From the NCBI RefSeq assembly GCF_003712195.1, contig NZ_RDSD01000019.1, positions 17,302 to 81,301 of the forward strand: 64,000 nt of DNA, in the 5' to 3' direction. Below are positions 63,484 to 64,000 of the stretch, piece after piece. Under the pieces are notes generated by a model. That model searched no databases, was not told the DNA's origin, and was given only the letters and a program-made list of their open reading frames with translations. This DNA comes from Proteiniphilum sp. X52 (lineage in GTDB: Bacteria > Bacteroidota > Bacteroidia > Bacteroidales > Dysgonomonadaceae). Each line of letters begins with the position of its first letter. The stretch's first letter is position 1. Both the position numbers and the translations under genes were made by a program.

Positions 63484-63984
63484 ATGAAAATAATTAGATT
63501 TATTTTGATTTTTTTTATTCTGAGTGATTTCTCCTGTATTGCCCAAAACAAAGTGCTGATTATACCAATAGAAGACAATGACACGACAGCACTTGAATAT
63601 GAATGGTTGGGATCTGACTCCAGAATTCTTACTTCTATGAATGTTGTCTACAGAAAACCTGACGGATTCAAGGAACTTCCATCAGTTACTGAATGCTTCA
63701 AGGAGAATGTGAAGTTTGAAGAAGCATTTAGCTGTGTTTTTCATCTATTACAATCGGAAGATAATCAGTTCATGACATTTATGCAAACTTTCAGGCTATA
63801 CACTGAAAGTGAAATCATGGAAATGAGACGATTTTTTCCAGATTTTGATCCTGAGAATTCTCACATTGATAATATGAAATATATCATCAAAGTCTTTTTT
63901 GGTAAGGAAAAAGCAGATAATTGTGTGTATTTCGGTCTGATAGTGCCACTCTTTTCGGTCAAACCGTGCCACTATAATTCATAG
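63484..63984 (+). CDS. Secreted protein of unknown function
   Basis: A 166-aa protein with a clear signal peptide (IRFILIFFILSDFSCIAQ). It could also be a lipoprotein, since Cys sits at the cleavage region. The mature part is acidic and has Cys residues near 70, 84, 147 and 161. I do not recognise a family. It follows the double-glycine peptide by about 240 bp on the same strand and may belong to that locus. The end is within the window. Confidence 0.6.
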   Translation: MKIIRFILIFFILSDFSCIAQNKVLIIPIEDNDTTALEYEWLGSDSRILTSMNVVYRKPDGFKELPSVTECFKENVKFEEAFSCVFHLLQSEDNQFMTFMQTFRLYTESEIMEMRRFFPDFDPENSHIDNMKYIIKVFFGKEKADNCVYFGLIVPLFSVKPCHYNS

Positions 63985-64000
63985 TTCTTTTAGCTATTTG

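Overview
The window is a chromosomal stretch of a Bacteroidota bacterium, most likely order Bacteroidales; a Dysgonomonadaceae/Porphyromonadaceae-type anaerobe is a guess. The evidence is four SusC/SusD-type TonB-dependent systems with dedicated ECF sigma/FecR pairs, Ser-type sulfatases, a SUF cluster, a type A RNase P RNA, and promoters with the Bacteroidetes -7 box TAnnTTTG. No tRNA, rRNA, insertion sequence, integrase or CRISPR array was seen.

Layout. (1) 1-2828, minus strand: the start of a SusC gene cut by the window edge, with its FecR and ECF sigma. (2) 3080-4219: a lone Gfo/Idh/MocA oxidoreductase. (3) 4397-14812, minus: a beta-glucan utilisation locus in the order SusC, SusD, surface glycan-binding protein, GH16, GH3, closed by a terminator. 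(4) 15115-20359, minus: a compact four-gene operon resembling a chaperone-usher pilus (pilin-like subunit, PapD-like chaperone, adhesin-like protein, usher-like barrel). It has a strong predicted promoter, a leader of about 360 nt and, further upstream, an ECF/FecR pair (21072-22848). (5) 22928-29539: sufCDS without sufB, an MlaFE-type lipid ABC transporter and a YihY/BrkB membrane protein. (6) 29567-30210: a 29-bp tandem repeat and rnpB. (7) 30645-36373, plus: an RND efflux operon. (8) 36502-46972, plus: ECF, FecR, SusC, SusD and two sulfatases. (9) 46973-48417: an ATPase gene bracketed by 53-bp direct repeats and a fused susD/sulfatase relic. (10) 48512-57908, minus: a converging locus with ECF, FecR, SusC, SusD, an internally deleted fucosidase, a sulfatase and a sulfatase fragment. 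(11) 58511-64000, plus: a broken SIS-domain relic, a GH9-NodB fusion enzyme, an endonuclease/exonuclease/phosphatase protein that runs into a glycosyltransferase relic, and a double-glycine-leader peptide with two small neighbours.

The strongest unexpected signals are regulatory and structural. Each of the three FecR-susC intergenic regions holds, on the strand opposite to susC, a -7 box followed about 70-130 nt later by a GC-rich hairpin with a U-tract. This is the expected form of a cis-antisense small RNA of the kind known from Bacteroides polysaccharide loci. A weaker fourth copy lies in the pilus operon leader, suggesting that the pilus locus is controlled like a polysaccharide locus. 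The pilus operon sits between an ECF/FecR pair and the only complete SusC gene that lacks an adjacent pair. The sulfatase loci show repeated decay: an in-frame gutted fucosidase, C-terminal sulfatase scraps and a chimeric relic.

All family calls come from reading motifs and gene order by eye; no database search or folding program was run.
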